Part shown: piece after piece, positions 18,974 through 27,461 of the stretch
How the letters are laid out: the number at the start of each line of letters is the position of its first letter
Numbering within the stretch: position 1 is the first letter of the stretch
Origin: Parvibaculaceae bacterium PLY_AMNH_Bact1
GTDB lineage: Bacteria; Pseudomonadota; Alphaproteobacteria; Parvibaculales; Parvibaculaceae
Length of the DNA stretch: 64,000 nucleotides
NCBI GenBank assembly: GCA_032881465.1
Contig: CP126168.1
Location: 2,108,001-2,172,000, forward strand
Reading direction: 5' to 3'
Notes under the pieces: model-generated
The model's database searches: none
Told to the model about the DNA's origin: nothing
What the model saw: only the letters and a program-made list of their open reading frames with translations
Translations under genes and position numbers: made by a program

Positions 18974-20200
18974 ATGTCCACGGCTACCCCCGAGCCTCAA
19001 GAACGCGCTGAAGACAAAACCAAGCATCTAAGCAAAGCAAAACTCTACATGTTGGCGTTGGCAAGCGCGGTCGTGACAGCGAATGCCTATTACATTCATC
19101 CGATCATCGCTCGTGTTGCAGAAGACTTCAGCGTGAGCGCTGCAATGATTGGCGCCGTTCCTGCTCTCAACCAGATTGCCCTCGCACTCGGCATTCTGCT
19201 TCTGTTGCCGCTTGGCGATAGGGTGAGCAATAGGCGGCTCACATCAATCTTTGTCGCCGGACAGTTCTGCGGCATTCTCGCGATGGCTCTGGTTCAGGAC
19301 TTCAGGTTGTTCATCGCTGGCTCGACACTACTCGGGTTTTTCACCATCGCGCCCTACCTTCTACCAGCCTATGTGTCAAAACGCGTCAGCCCATCAGAGC
19401 TCGGCCATGCCACAGGCATTCTGACTGCAGGCATAATTGGAGGCATCCTGCTCGCGCGCGCAGGTGCTGGCTTCTTGGGAGAGAATTTTGGCTGGCGTAC
19501 CGTGTATTTTGTCGCCGCCACGTTGATGTTGATCGTGTCCATCGCCCTGCCTCTCATCATGGAAGAACGCGAACATCAAACACCCGCACGCCAATCCTAT
19601 AAGCAACTGATCTATTCGATCCTCCCGATCATTCAGACACACCCAGATATCATTCGTGCTGGCGCCATCCAAGCATTGAGCTTCGGCATCTTCCTCGCCG
19701 TCTGGCTGGGACTGGGTCTTCACCTGACAAGCCCCGAAATGGGGTACGGCGTCGATACTGTCGGATATCTTGCAGCTATCTCTGCACTTAATCTTGTGAC
19801 AACGCCGCGTATGGGAGCATGGGTCGACAAAACCGGTGCTTACAAAGCCCGCGTGATCCTGGCGACCATCCAGTTGCTTGGTGTCGGCTCGCTTTTCGTT
19901 TTTGGCAACAACCTGTGGCTTCTCATGATCCCCCTCATCACAATGAACCTGGTAGGCCCTGTTATCGACATTACCGGCCGGATGACCTTCCTCAACCAGG
20001 ATGCCACAGTCAGAACACGCCTCATGACCGTTTACATCTTCCTGATGTTCTTAGGCGGTGGCATGGCCAGCTGGGTGGGCACCGTCGCCTATGACCTGGC
20101 CGGGTGGACTGGCAATGTCACATTCGCATTTGTCATGTCCATCCTCGTCCTCACCCTGTCCGCCTGGAGCTACGCAAAGGCAGAGAGCCGCACCCAATAG
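18974..20200 (+). CDS. MFS transporter
   Basis: 408 residues from the ATG at 18974; a TTG two codons before is less likely. About 12 membrane segments; the LGDRVSNRR loop matches the MFS loop 2-3 motif. Cytoplasmic N-terminus is acidic and charged. Most like DHA1-type drug or metabolite exporters. It lies just after marR, a common arrangement for a regulated efflux or uptake pump. Confidence 0.87.
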   Translation: MSTATPEPQERAEDKTKHLSKAKLYMLALASAVVTANAYYIHPIIARVAEDFSVSAAMIGAVPALNQIALALGILLLLPLGDRVSNRRLTSIFVAGQFCGILAMALVQDFRLFIAGSTLLGFFTIAPYLLPAYVSKRVSPSELGHATGILTAGIIGGILLARAGAGFLGENFGWRTVYFVAATLMLIVSIALPLIMEEREHQTPARQSYKQLIYSILPIIQTHPDIIRAGAIQALSFGIFLAVWLGLGLHLTSPEMGYGVDTVGYLAAISALNLVTTPRMGAWVDKTGAYKARVILATIQLLGVGSLFVFGNNLWLLMIPLITMNLVGPVIDITGRMTFLNQDATVRTRLMTVYIFLMFLGGGMASWVGTVAYDLAGWTGNVTFAFVMSILVLTLSAWSYAKAESRTQ

Positions 20201-20225
20201 TGGCGCCGAGACGACGACCAGCACG

Positions 20226-22145
20226 CTACTGTTTGCCGACCCAGATGGGAGAAGACCACGCCATTTCCGTGCTTGTGCTTGGCAGATCCTCAGGCGGAGC
20301 TTCACCCAACCGCAACGCATCATAAGTGGACCACCTGCAGGTGGGGTTTTGTACGACGCGTGCGTAGTAAAACGCGCGCTGAGCAGCGTCATAGTTCGGA
20401 TCTTGCCAAACAGTTTGTAGAAGCTGCGCGCCCTTATCCGCGTCGAAGGCACAATTGGTAAGGTCGACGGAAGCCTGAGACGTGGAGCACCGTCGCGTAT
20501 CCGGGTCTGCTGTGCGTCCATCGCTGCACGCGACATCATACACCAGCTCTTTGACGTCCCCATCTTCTATCCAGCCTTTGATGATCTGCACGCGGTCCAA
20601 AGGCGCATTCAACGGATCCTGCAGCGCGTGCACAAAAAAGGACGGTGTCTCGCCCTCGCTTGGGCGAAGCATGCCACCCATCGGTACGCCCAGCTGGTAA
20701 GCAGTTTCAATTGGATTGTCTTCGGTCAGCAGACCGTCTTTATAAGAGGGCCCACCAAAGAAACGCAGACGAATACGTGTGCCGCTGGTCGCATAGACCT
20801 CCTTGCGCTCCATCGCATCAAACAAGGCATCACGCGTATTCGCAGGTGCCCAAACAACTGCAAGCCCTCCGGGGTTTTGGACGGTCGTCGCGCGCCCACC
20901 CCGCAAACCACGAAGACGCAGATTGGCGTTCCCTGTGAACAACGCAGCAGCACCCCGAAAATCATACTCTTCGGCGTTGCCTGGATTGGAGTTATGCGTA
21001 TCCGTACTACCAATCATGCCAAAATCGAGCGGATTGAAGCCCAGCTCTTCTTCAAGTTTCAACCCTAGCTTGAGGCCGTCTCTCGCCATGGAGGTCGGAT
21101 GAATGCACTGCGTCACCTGACCTTCCGCGCAGGGTGGCAAAAACTGTTCAAAGCCACATTCTTCATCTGTCGCACCAAACCCCAGGCTGCATTCAGAATT
21201 CCCCTTAATCTGAAAAATCTCAACCAGTGGTTCAACCGCGTCGCGCAATTTCCAATCTTCTTCTGTGTAAGCATCGCCATCAATAGTGTGGCTCGCAAAC
21301 GCCAAGCCCCAGGACTTGTTCGGGTTGTGGGGAATGGTGATGAAGTCACACGGCGCTTCACAATCCGCAAGGATCATGTTCCACAGATCAATCTCCGTCA
21401 GTGCATCAAATGCTGAGATCGCACGCGCCGGAACCTTATCGTTTCGAAAGATAACATTTCGATGGATCTTGCCCCTATCAGGCAGAGGAGGCGAATACTC
21501 ATAGGCCGCAAAGGTTGTAAAACGACCGGGTTCATTATGGCGCTCCGCAGCTGCCACGATTTGCGCCCATGTTGACCGCGCCTGCTCTCCCTCAATCGCA
21601 TCATCTGAACCACCAAGATTCTCCGGCGGTCGTTTTTCACCAGCTTCTCTCAAATCAAGAAAAAAGCTGGCGTTAGGTGTTTCAAAGCGTCGACACAGGT
21701 TCATGAAATCATCAGAAACATCCTCACCTGCACATGTTTCAAACAGACCAAACCCCTCTGCATGGTCAGTAACTGCCGCAAAATCGAGAGGCACGGAGAG
21801 TTGAATTCGCTCCCCAGAGGCAGTTTCAAACGCATTCCCTTTGGCGATCTGATAGGCCTCGTCGACAGAGAGTCGATTTCCAAAAATGTACGAGTCGAAG
21901 GACAAGGCGGAGTGGGAATGCAAATCCCCGAAATAGGCATTGTTCAAAGGATTGGAAGGAGGATATGTCGCTGGCTGCCGCGCCGGACGCGTAAACGCCT
22001 CTTCATTCTGGGCAGCCACCTCTGCCTCGATTTGTTGTTGCCTCTCTTCCGTAAAGATTGGTGCATTTAATTGATGCTGGACGTAAAAATAGGCAGAAAC
22101 CCCCGCCACAACCACCAACACTCCCACACCATAAATCCAGCGCAT
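20226..22145 (-). CDS. DUF3604 family protein, membrane-anchored
   Basis: 639 residues from the ATG at 22145, preceded by GAGGGGG. One N-terminal membrane segment (about residues 4-23) then a large outside domain. The PHP-like metal motif YFGDLHSHSALSFDSY near residue 62 and AAVTDHAEGFG near residue 125 mark DUF3604. A probable metal-dependent phosphoesterase- or hydrolase-like fold anchored in the periplasm, biochemical function not established. Cysteine-rich (for example ETCAGE, DCEAPCD, EECGFEQFLPPCAE), fitting disulfides outside the cytoplasm. Confidence 0.85.
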   Translation of the reverse strand: MRWIYGVGVLVVVAGVSAYFYVQHQLNAPIFTEERQQQIEAEVAAQNEEAFTRPARQPATYPPSNPLNNAYFGDLHSHSALSFDSYIFGNRLSVDEAYQIAKGNAFETASGERIQLSVPLDFAAVTDHAEGFGLFETCAGEDVSDDFMNLCRRFETPNASFFLDLREAGEKRPPENLGGSDDAIEGEQARSTWAQIVAAAERHNEPGRFTTFAAYEYSPPLPDRGKIHRNVIFRNDKVPARAISAFDALTEIDLWNMILADCEAPCDFITIPHNPNKSWGLAFASHTIDGDAYTEEDWKLRDAVEPLVEIFQIKGNSECSLGFGATDEECGFEQFLPPCAEGQVTQCIHPTSMARDGLKLGLKLEEELGFNPLDFGMIGSTDTHNSNPGNAEEYDFRGAAALFTGNANLRLRGLRGGRATTVQNPGGLAVVWAPANTRDALFDAMERKEVYATSGTRIRLRFFGGPSYKDGLLTEDNPIETAYQLGVPMGGMLRPSEGETPSFFVHALQDPLNAPLDRVQIIKGWIEDGDVKELVYDVACSDGRTADPDTRRCSTSQASVDLTNCAFDADKGAQLLQTVWQDPNYDAAQRAFYYARVVQNPTCRWSTYDALRLGEAPPEDLPSTSTEMAWSSPIWVGKQ

Positions 22146-22257
22146 CACGTCCCCCTCGCGTTCCTTAGCTTTAGGACCCATCATACACCAAACTGGCTTA
22201 GGGTCTGCATCTGGACACTTTTTGTCGAAAGACTGCCGAACCGGCCTGTTCAGCAGA

Positions 22258-22890
22258 CTACATGCTGGAAACTTCGCGCGCTTGGTCCTCTAATTCAGAA
22301 GAAGACGGAGTGCCCTCCTGCCAGAAGTCGAACCCGGTCACCTGAGTGACGTCCTCCAGCAACAACTTAAGGTCTACGGGCTTGGACACATATCCATTCA
22401 TACCAGCTTCAATATATGTTTCCCGATCACCTTCCATCGCATTTGCGGTGAGTGCAATCACTGGCACATCTGCCCAGGATTCTGCCGAAGTTCGAATTTT
22501 TCTGGTTGCTTGAACACCATCAAGAACGGGCATTTGAATATCCATTAAGACAATGTCACAGCGTTCCTCGCTGAGCATCTCAACAGCTTGTTCACCGTTC
22601 TCCACACAAATCAGGTCAACCTCAAACGGCAAAAAACATGCCCGAATAACCTGCTGGTTCACATGACTGTCCTCGGCCAGGAGAATAGATAGGCGTCTCT
22701 TTGGAGGAGTAGCGCCATCGATCTATGGAACCCCCACCGCCCCGGCAAGCATTATGCCGTCAGCTTCAAAACCCTTCTGGGCAATCTTTCTTTGCAAGGG
22801 AATTTCAAACCAAAAGAGACTACCTGAAACCCCGTCACTTAAAACTCCGATGCGCCCTGCCATCAGCTCAGTCAGCAAAAGAAAGAACAG
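22258..22890 (-). pseudogene. Remnant of a hybrid histidine kinase (end of ATPase domain plus receiver)
   Basis: In one frame, reading left from 22890: a kinase G2-end sequence (ELMAGRIGV then GSLFWFEIPL), a linker, an in-frame TAG at 22725-22723, then a full receiver domain with LLAEDSHVN, phospho-Asp in IVLMDIQMPVLDG, Thr in ALTAN and Lys in VSKPVD. No start codon ATG lies between the TAG and LLAED; a GTG at 22662 would cut off the first acidic residues. The dimerisation and most of the ATPase domain are lost. It abuts the dioxygenase remnant at 22893, so a deletion probably joined two genes here. Confidence 0.8.
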
Positions 22891-22892
22891 CC

Positions 22893-23440
22893 ATGGAATT
22901 CATGATGGTCAACGCGTCTCACTCACCGATCTTGGACTTCCCAGCTCGAGAAAGCGAAGCAGTGGTTGCCGTCCTCGCGGCATTGGCGGAGACCCGTGAT
23001 CGCATTGCAGCCTTTGGCCCTGACCTGGTGGTTCTGTTCGGCAATGATCACTATGGCGGCCAGCAAATGTCGTGCATGCCCTCTTTTTGCATCGGCGTAG
23101 AAGCAACAGCTCTAGCAGATGTCGGCGGCACACCCGGCCCCCTCAATGTCCCGCGGGACCTGGCCATTGAAGCCGTAAGCGACCTTCGCGACCAAGGGAT
23201 TGATGTCGCCGTTTCCTACGACATGAAAGTCGACCACGGGTTTTCCCAAGCACTCACCAGGCTCACTGGGGGGCTCAAAACCTATCCCGTTCTTCCCATC
23301 TTTATGTGCTGCATTCAGCCCCCTTTGTCCCATTCAAACGGGTACGTGCTCTGGGTAACGCCGTTGGGCAGTTTATTCAGCGCGTCGCACGGGAAATCGG
23401 GATCGGCTTCGGAATCACCGTAGCCACGTCCGAGAGGTAA
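22893..23440 (+). pseudogene. Truncated, frameshifted class III extradiol dioxygenase (MhpB-like)
   Basis: Matches the first ~180 residues of 3-carboxyethylcatechol 2,3-dioxygenase-like proteins: NASHSPILDF, RIAAFGPDLVVLFGNDHYGG, FCIGVEATA, SYDMKVDHGFSQAL, VLPIF. A one-base deletion in the C-run 23319-23323 shifts the frame; the lost frame continues FVPFKRVRALGNAVGQFIQR and stops at 23440. Family length is ~310 residues, so the C-terminal third is missing too. The enzyme opens the catechol ring of phenylpropionate-type compounds; this copy cannot be active. It ends 56 bp before the tRNA-Leu fragment that marks the mobile element. Confidence 0.82.
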
Positions 23441-23496
23441 TCTGTTGCAGCGACCATGTTACCAGATCTGCCACACTTGAAGTGTTTTGCTAAAAG

Positions 23497-23552
23497 TGGT
23501 GGCCCCACCCGGACTTGAACCGGGAAGCCCTTACGGGCGACAGATTTTAAGT
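23497..23552 (-). tRNA. tRNA-Leu(UAA) 3' half, left end (attL) of the mobile element
   Basis: Reading leftward: anticodon loop and 3' stem (ACTTAAAATCTGT), long variable arm with stem GCCC/GGGC, T-arm CCCGG-TTCAAGT-CCGGG, acceptor strand TGGGGCC, A, and encoded CCA. The 5' half is missing here; the bases beyond 23552 do not form one. The matching 5' half (acceptor GGCCCCA) is at 51126-51086. The core GATTTTAAGT (23543-23552) is repeated at 51086-51095. Confidence 0.9.
23543..23552. repeat. Integration core, left copy
   Basis: GATTTTAAGT, identical to 51086-51095. In the tRNA it is the anticodon loop with its flanks (ACTTAAAATC). Crossover most likely took place inside it. Confidence 0.8.
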
Positions 23553-24047
23553 ATTATCCGCCCAACGGTAAGTTGTTGATATTTATAGGATTTTTTCAGT
23601 ATCGCCGTGAAAATGTGTAAGCGATTGTGGAAAAATCCGCACTCTTTTTGTTCAAAAAAAGTAAAACAATTTTATCAACTCGTCAAAGAATTTCAGGACC
23701 CATTGGACTGAATATCCAATACCCCCGCTCCTATCCTATTGTTTTAAAAGAGAAATATGGGAGAGAAAATCGCCGTGTGGAACACATGTGTACTTATCTG
23801 ATCGATCCTGGATTTGCCACAACCCTTTGTGATAACGCACGCCTCAGCACAACTCTTACACAAAGTTACACACTTTGATTTGCTTCCCCTGCGGACATTG
23901 TGGGGACTTTCCCCGCATAGTTTTTCGAAAAGGGAAAGGCGTCCGTGCCTAAAAGTTATTCCGCATGCAGCTTATGATTGACAGACTGAGACCAGACACT
24001 GTGGATCGGACGCGTTACCCGTCAATACACAAAATCAAAGGGGCCAC
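23553..24047. other. Left end of the mobile element, non-coding
   Basis: About 495 bp without a convincing gene. It holds TGTGTAAG at 23614-23621 and its 10-base inverse form CTCTTACACA at 23853-23862, followed by GTTACACA at 23865-23872. The same word occurs twice beside the integrase gene (50969-50987), so these are probable arm-type sites for the integrase or an excision factor. A GTG or TTG reading frame at 23627-23878 has no family features. Confidence 0.55.
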
Positions 24048-25166
24048 ATGGGAAAGGTCGTAAAGAACGATAACCGAATGGGCTGGGTTAGGAACCTTGA
24101 GGCGGTTGATTTGTCCAAGCCCTGTAGTACGCAGGAATATGAGTTCGAAAGCGAATCTCGTATCGGTGGGGTACTGAACTACGATGATGGGAAGGTGCAG
24201 GCTGGGCCTCTAAGCTTTCCATCGAAGCCAACCGAACTTCATCGCTATCTCCTAAAAATCACATATCCCGACGGATTAACTACTCACAATGCAAACGCGA
24301 ACAAAAAAGGTTACGCGTTCAAAGAAGGTACTGCAGGCGAGCTACTGTCGCTTTTATCCCTGCATTTCCAGAGTAGGTTCTATCTCCGCGCCTCATATTA
24401 CGGCGAGCTTACCAAAAAGAGTATGAAGCTAAGAACCGCCTACCCTTTCCGTCATCAAGTCACACCAGTGGCTCACAATCCAAAAATCCTTAAAGGCGGA
24501 GGCTCAAGAAATTTCGCTGTGGGACTGACGGAATTTCTAGACAGCGTGCAGAAGCTTGACGAAAAGAAACACGAGAGATTTATAATAGCTTGCTGGCACT
24601 ACGCCCGAGCACTTCGGGATATTGGTATAGATTCCGAGATGGTTTTCATCCGACTAGTTTCAGCCATTGAAGTACTGTCTGAAAGCTTTGACTTGCCCAC
24701 GAAAGACAACCCGTTAGAGGGGTGTGATTTCACTTCTATTGTGAGAGAGGAGAATCTTTCAAAACAACAACTGAAGCAGCTTAGAGACACGCTAGGAGTT
24801 GGAAAGGATGGGAAAGTCCATATCAGCAAAACAAAAGCCAGATTCATTGGCTTCACAAACGAATATTCATCGGGTTGCTTGCGAGGCGGAAACTGGAAAG
24901 CACATCAATTGAAGATCAAAAGAAAAGATGTTCCTAGCATTGTCGGCAAAATCTATGACGCACGATCTGCATATCTACACGCAGGTGAACCAATGTATCT
25001 AAGCCACTTTTTTCTAGGGTCTGATACATGGGATATGGATCCCAGCCTCGGCATGGCAATCGACAATAAGAAGATCTCAGGCAAAAAGAAGCTGCCTTAT
25101 GCTCACTGGTTTGAAAACCTTGTTAGATGCTGCCTCCTCAACTACCTGGCAGAAAATTCCAGCTAG
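24048..25166 (+). CDS. HEPN-domain protein (Apea-like), probable ribonuclease
   Basis: 372 residues. The C-terminal half contains HYARALRDIGIDSEMVFIRLVSAIEVLS and later ARSAYLHAGEP. R306 and H311 form the R-x4-H motif of HEPN ribonucleases. Apea-type HEPN proteins are found in defence and stress systems. The N-terminal ~150 residues have no recognised fold. The gene stands alone at the left edge of the element beside hipBA; GGGG precedes the ATG. Activity as an RNase is inferred from the motif. Confidence 0.65.
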   Translation: MGKVVKNDNRMGWVRNLEAVDLSKPCSTQEYEFESESRIGGVLNYDDGKVQAGPLSFPSKPTELHRYLLKITYPDGLTTHNANANKKGYAFKEGTAGELLSLLSLHFQSRFYLRASYYGELTKKSMKLRTAYPFRHQVTPVAHNPKILKGGGSRNFAVGLTEFLDSVQKLDEKKHERFIIACWHYARALRDIGIDSEMVFIRLVSAIEVLSESFDLPTKDNPLEGCDFTSIVREENLSKQQLKQLRDTLGVGKDGKVHISKTKARFIGFTNEYSSGCLRGGNWKAHQLKIKRKDVPSIVGKIYDARSAYLHAGEPMYLSHFFLGSDTWDMDPSLGMAIDNKKISGKKKLPYAHWFENLVRCCLLNYLAENSS

Positions 25167-25287
25167 AGAGCAAGACGCTCATGCATGTATCACTGCGATA
25201 CCGCGCCCAGACGAGAAAGCCCGCCACACAACAACGACAAAATGGATATTTATGGATAAGCTTTTGGATACTAGGGCGCTCTTTAGC

Positions 25288-26598
25288 TCAGGCTGTCTGC
25301 CCCGCCAGACGGTTTCGCATGCCGTCTGCAATGCCATGAGCCATTTCCATCGGAAAGTCCTCAGGCATCGAAGCGATCGTTCTTTCAAGAGCATCATCTA
25401 AGCCAAGCTTTATTTCTTCTATCACCTCATCAACCATCTGAGACGACAAAGCCGCTGCCTTGGCGGACTGCGCGAAGTGTCGTGGGGTAATCTCATAGAT
25501 TGGGTAGTGCCGGTTGCTTCCAACAGCCATCGCGAGTTTCAGCTGACGGCGGCGCAATTCACCAGCATCAAAATTTGGCTGCGCAGAGAGAACATCATAG
25601 AGCGGTGTCATCGTAAAACGACCTCCAGGCTGCAAGAAGATGCTGAAGTTCTTTGCATGCCCATCGGTCGCCGCCATCGCCCAGAAGACAATCTGCGCTT
25701 TGATAAACAGACGTTGATCTGAGGCGGGGTCATCACTTGTTTGCAGAAGCCTCAAACACTCAACAAACCCCGGACCACCTTGCGAGTTGTATTTAAGGCT
25801 AGGCGGTACTGAGAGCGCTTGACAAAAGTCTTCTTGGGGAAGGCGTAACAATCGACCATCTTTGGTCCAAACACGATCAAACCTGCGCACACTCAACACA
25901 CGCATATCTTCAAAGTCGAGAATTTCGGTGTCCGCAGTTTCTAGGCCAAGTGCTTCACACAAACGCATGCAGAAGTGCTCGTTCTCAACACTTCTGGACA
26001 TGTCCAGACCATTTGGCAACAGCCCTATCTGGGGCTTCAGAATATGCGTTGTCGGTGTTGCGCCGACAGGCTCATGCCAACTCCCGTCTATTTGTAGCAA
26101 CGCTGTTTTTTCCTGAGCACCAGCAATCGATATCCGAAAGTCTCTGTCATCTTCTGTGCTGACACCGAGCGGGTTCATGCGCAAATCTCGCAGTATTTGC
26201 GCAATCCCACTCTCTGAGATTTCCTCCCTATCTACGCTACCTACAGACGGAATGGGTTCATCGCCTGGAAGAAATTGAAGTGCGCCGACGCAATCCCGTC
26301 CAATCTTAGCGAGCAAGCTGAAAGCGTCTGAGCCACCCGCTCCGACCCTTTCGGCAAGCCGCCTGCGCACGATATCTTCATCCGGCAGAAGGTTCTCAAA
26401 CACAGCAACAACTGGAGCGCCGATAAACTTCTTCGTTTGTAAGGGCAAAGAAAGAGAGATGGGGAATGCGCTATCCCAGCTCAGCCAGTCTGATGCATAC
26501 GAGAAGGATGTCGCACCGCTACTTGCACGCCCCAGCATACCGACACAACGCCCATTAAGGGCAACTTTCATCTTTCCACTGAATTTCTTGCGTGCCAC
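25288..26598 (-). CDS. hipA: HipA-family toxin kinase
   Basis: 436 residues, the HipA length. HipA kinases phosphorylate targets such as glutamyl-tRNA synthetase and arrest growth. N-terminal subdomain with LPLQTK-like and FENLLPDEDIVRRRL, then the ATP loop SIAGAQEKTALL, catalytic ATDGHAKNFSIF and metal-binding PLYDVLS. The GTG start shares one base with the hipB stop, so translation is coupled. The toxin lies downstream of its antitoxin, the normal order. Confidence 0.92.
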   Translation of the reverse strand: MARKKFSGKMKVALNGRCVGMLGRASSGATSFSYASDWLSWDSAFPISLSLPLQTKKFIGAPVVAVFENLLPDEDIVRRRLAERVGAGGSDAFSLLAKIGRDCVGALQFLPGDEPIPSVGSVDREEISESGIAQILRDLRMNPLGVSTEDDRDFRISIAGAQEKTALLQIDGSWHEPVGATPTTHILKPQIGLLPNGLDMSRSVENEHFCMRLCEALGLETADTEILDFEDMRVLSVRRFDRVWTKDGRLLRLPQEDFCQALSVPPSLKYNSQGGPGFVECLRLLQTSDDPASDQRLFIKAQIVFWAMAATDGHAKNFSIFLQPGGRFTMTPLYDVLSAQPNFDAGELRRRQLKLAMAVGSNRHYPIYEITPRHFAQSAKAAALSSQMVDEVIEEIKLGLDDALERTIASMPEDFPMEMAHGIADGMRNRLAGQTA

Positions 26599-26867
26599 TA
26601 GAACAAGTCCTCAATTCGCGACTTGCTTTTGCTTCGTGACTGGATTGTGAACTCAAGGTCGAGCGCCGTGATAACATCAAACATCGTTTGAGTTTTGATG
26701 CCTGGTTCACCAGCCTCTAGACGTGAAATTGTCTTTTGGTATGAGCCAATTTTCTGCGCCAGCTCAATCTGTGTGAGCTTCAATTCAAGACGACGATTCC
26801 GAACCGCCTGGCCAAGCTGTTTCGGGCTGCGGACAACATCTCTAGCAATGGTCTTTTTTGAAGACAT
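26598..26867 (-). CDS. hipB: HipB-like antitoxin, HTH repressor
   Basis: 89 residues. HTH-XRE domain: LGQAVRNRRLELKLTQIELAQKIGSYQKTISRLEAGEPGIKTQTMFDVITAL, then a basic tail. HipB neutralises HipA and represses the pair. Three matching operators lie directly upstream (26875-26947). Confidence 0.92.
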   Translation of the reverse strand: MSSKKTIARDVVRSPKQLGQAVRNRRLELKLTQIELAQKIGSYQKTISRLEAGEPGIKTQTMFDVITALDLEFTIQSRSKSKSRIEDLF

Positions 26868-26874
26868 ATCTAGA

Positions 26875-26947
26875 ATATACCCTATATGACATAATTATTC
26901 AATATACCCCAAATGGGATAAAAGAAAAATATACCTCATAGGATATA
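26875..26947 (-). promoter_or_regulatory. Three HipB-type operators at 27-bp spacing
   Basis: Copies begin at 26875, 26902 and 26929, exactly 27 bp apart, each starting ATATACC and ending in or near GGATA: ATATACCCTATATGACATA, ATATACCCCAAATGGGATA, ATATACCTCATAGGATATA. The second and third are clear inverted repeats, the first is weaker. The array covers the hipB promoter region. The 27-bp phasing would put HipB dimers on related faces of the helix. Confidence 0.8.
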
Positions 26948-27011
26948 TTTTCCATCCCTACAAATCATATTTTCGTATTAGTTATAGGATTTTTTGCTAT
27001 CAATTAACACT

Positions 27012-27320
27012 ATGACATCACTTATGAACATCACCAAAGCGCAGAGGAAACTTACGGAGCATCTGCGTATTCAGCGACTGAGCATAGGCCTCACACAGGA
27101 AGGGTTATCAAAACGCTCGGGCGTTCCCCTACCGACACTACGCAAATTTGAGCAACAAGGGCTGATTTCGCTAGAAGCACTTCTCAAACTAGCAATGGCG
27201 CTTGGGTGCCTAGAGAAACTTGTGAACTCTGTCGAGCCAACCACCTCGGAGTTCGCCACCATCGATGATGTGCTAGCTGCAAAGAAACCCAAACCGAAAA
27301 AAAGGGGCTGGCGGAAATGA
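27012..27320 (+). CDS. HTH (XRE) regulator, orphan antitoxin-like
   Basis: 102 residues from the ATG at 27012 (another ATG at 27024). The HTH runs LTEHLRIQRLSIGLTQEGLSKRSGVPLPTLRKFEQQGLISLEALLKLAMALG, and the basic tail ends KPKPKKRGWRK. Such proteins usually precede a hipA-like toxin gene, but nothing like a toxin follows; the next 140 bp on this strand show no family features. It diverges from hipB. It may be an orphan antitoxin or a second regulator of hipBA. Confidence 0.72.
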   Translation: MTSLMNITKAQRKLTEHLRIQRLSIGLTQEGLSKRSGVPLPTLRKFEQQGLISLEALLKLAMALGCLEKLVNSVEPTTSEFATIDDVLAAKKPKPKKRGWRK

Positions 27321-27461
27321 ATGGACTTTACATTCGTGCCTCTTCCCACCGAGCCAAAAGCTCCGAAAGACCATCAATCGAATAATCCAATTTTTCGCTC
27401 TGAAGCAGCCAGGTCCTCAGGATGCCACAATGAAACAGCCTGCATTGACCCCACTCAATTC

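Noticed and set aside
23497-23552. Complete tRNA gene
   Set aside because: Only the 3' half is present; sequence beyond 23552 cannot form the D-arm or acceptor strand.
23627-23878. Reading frame of 83 residues at the left end of the element
   Set aside because: Composition is unlike protein, no ribosome site, and it covers the arm-type sites.
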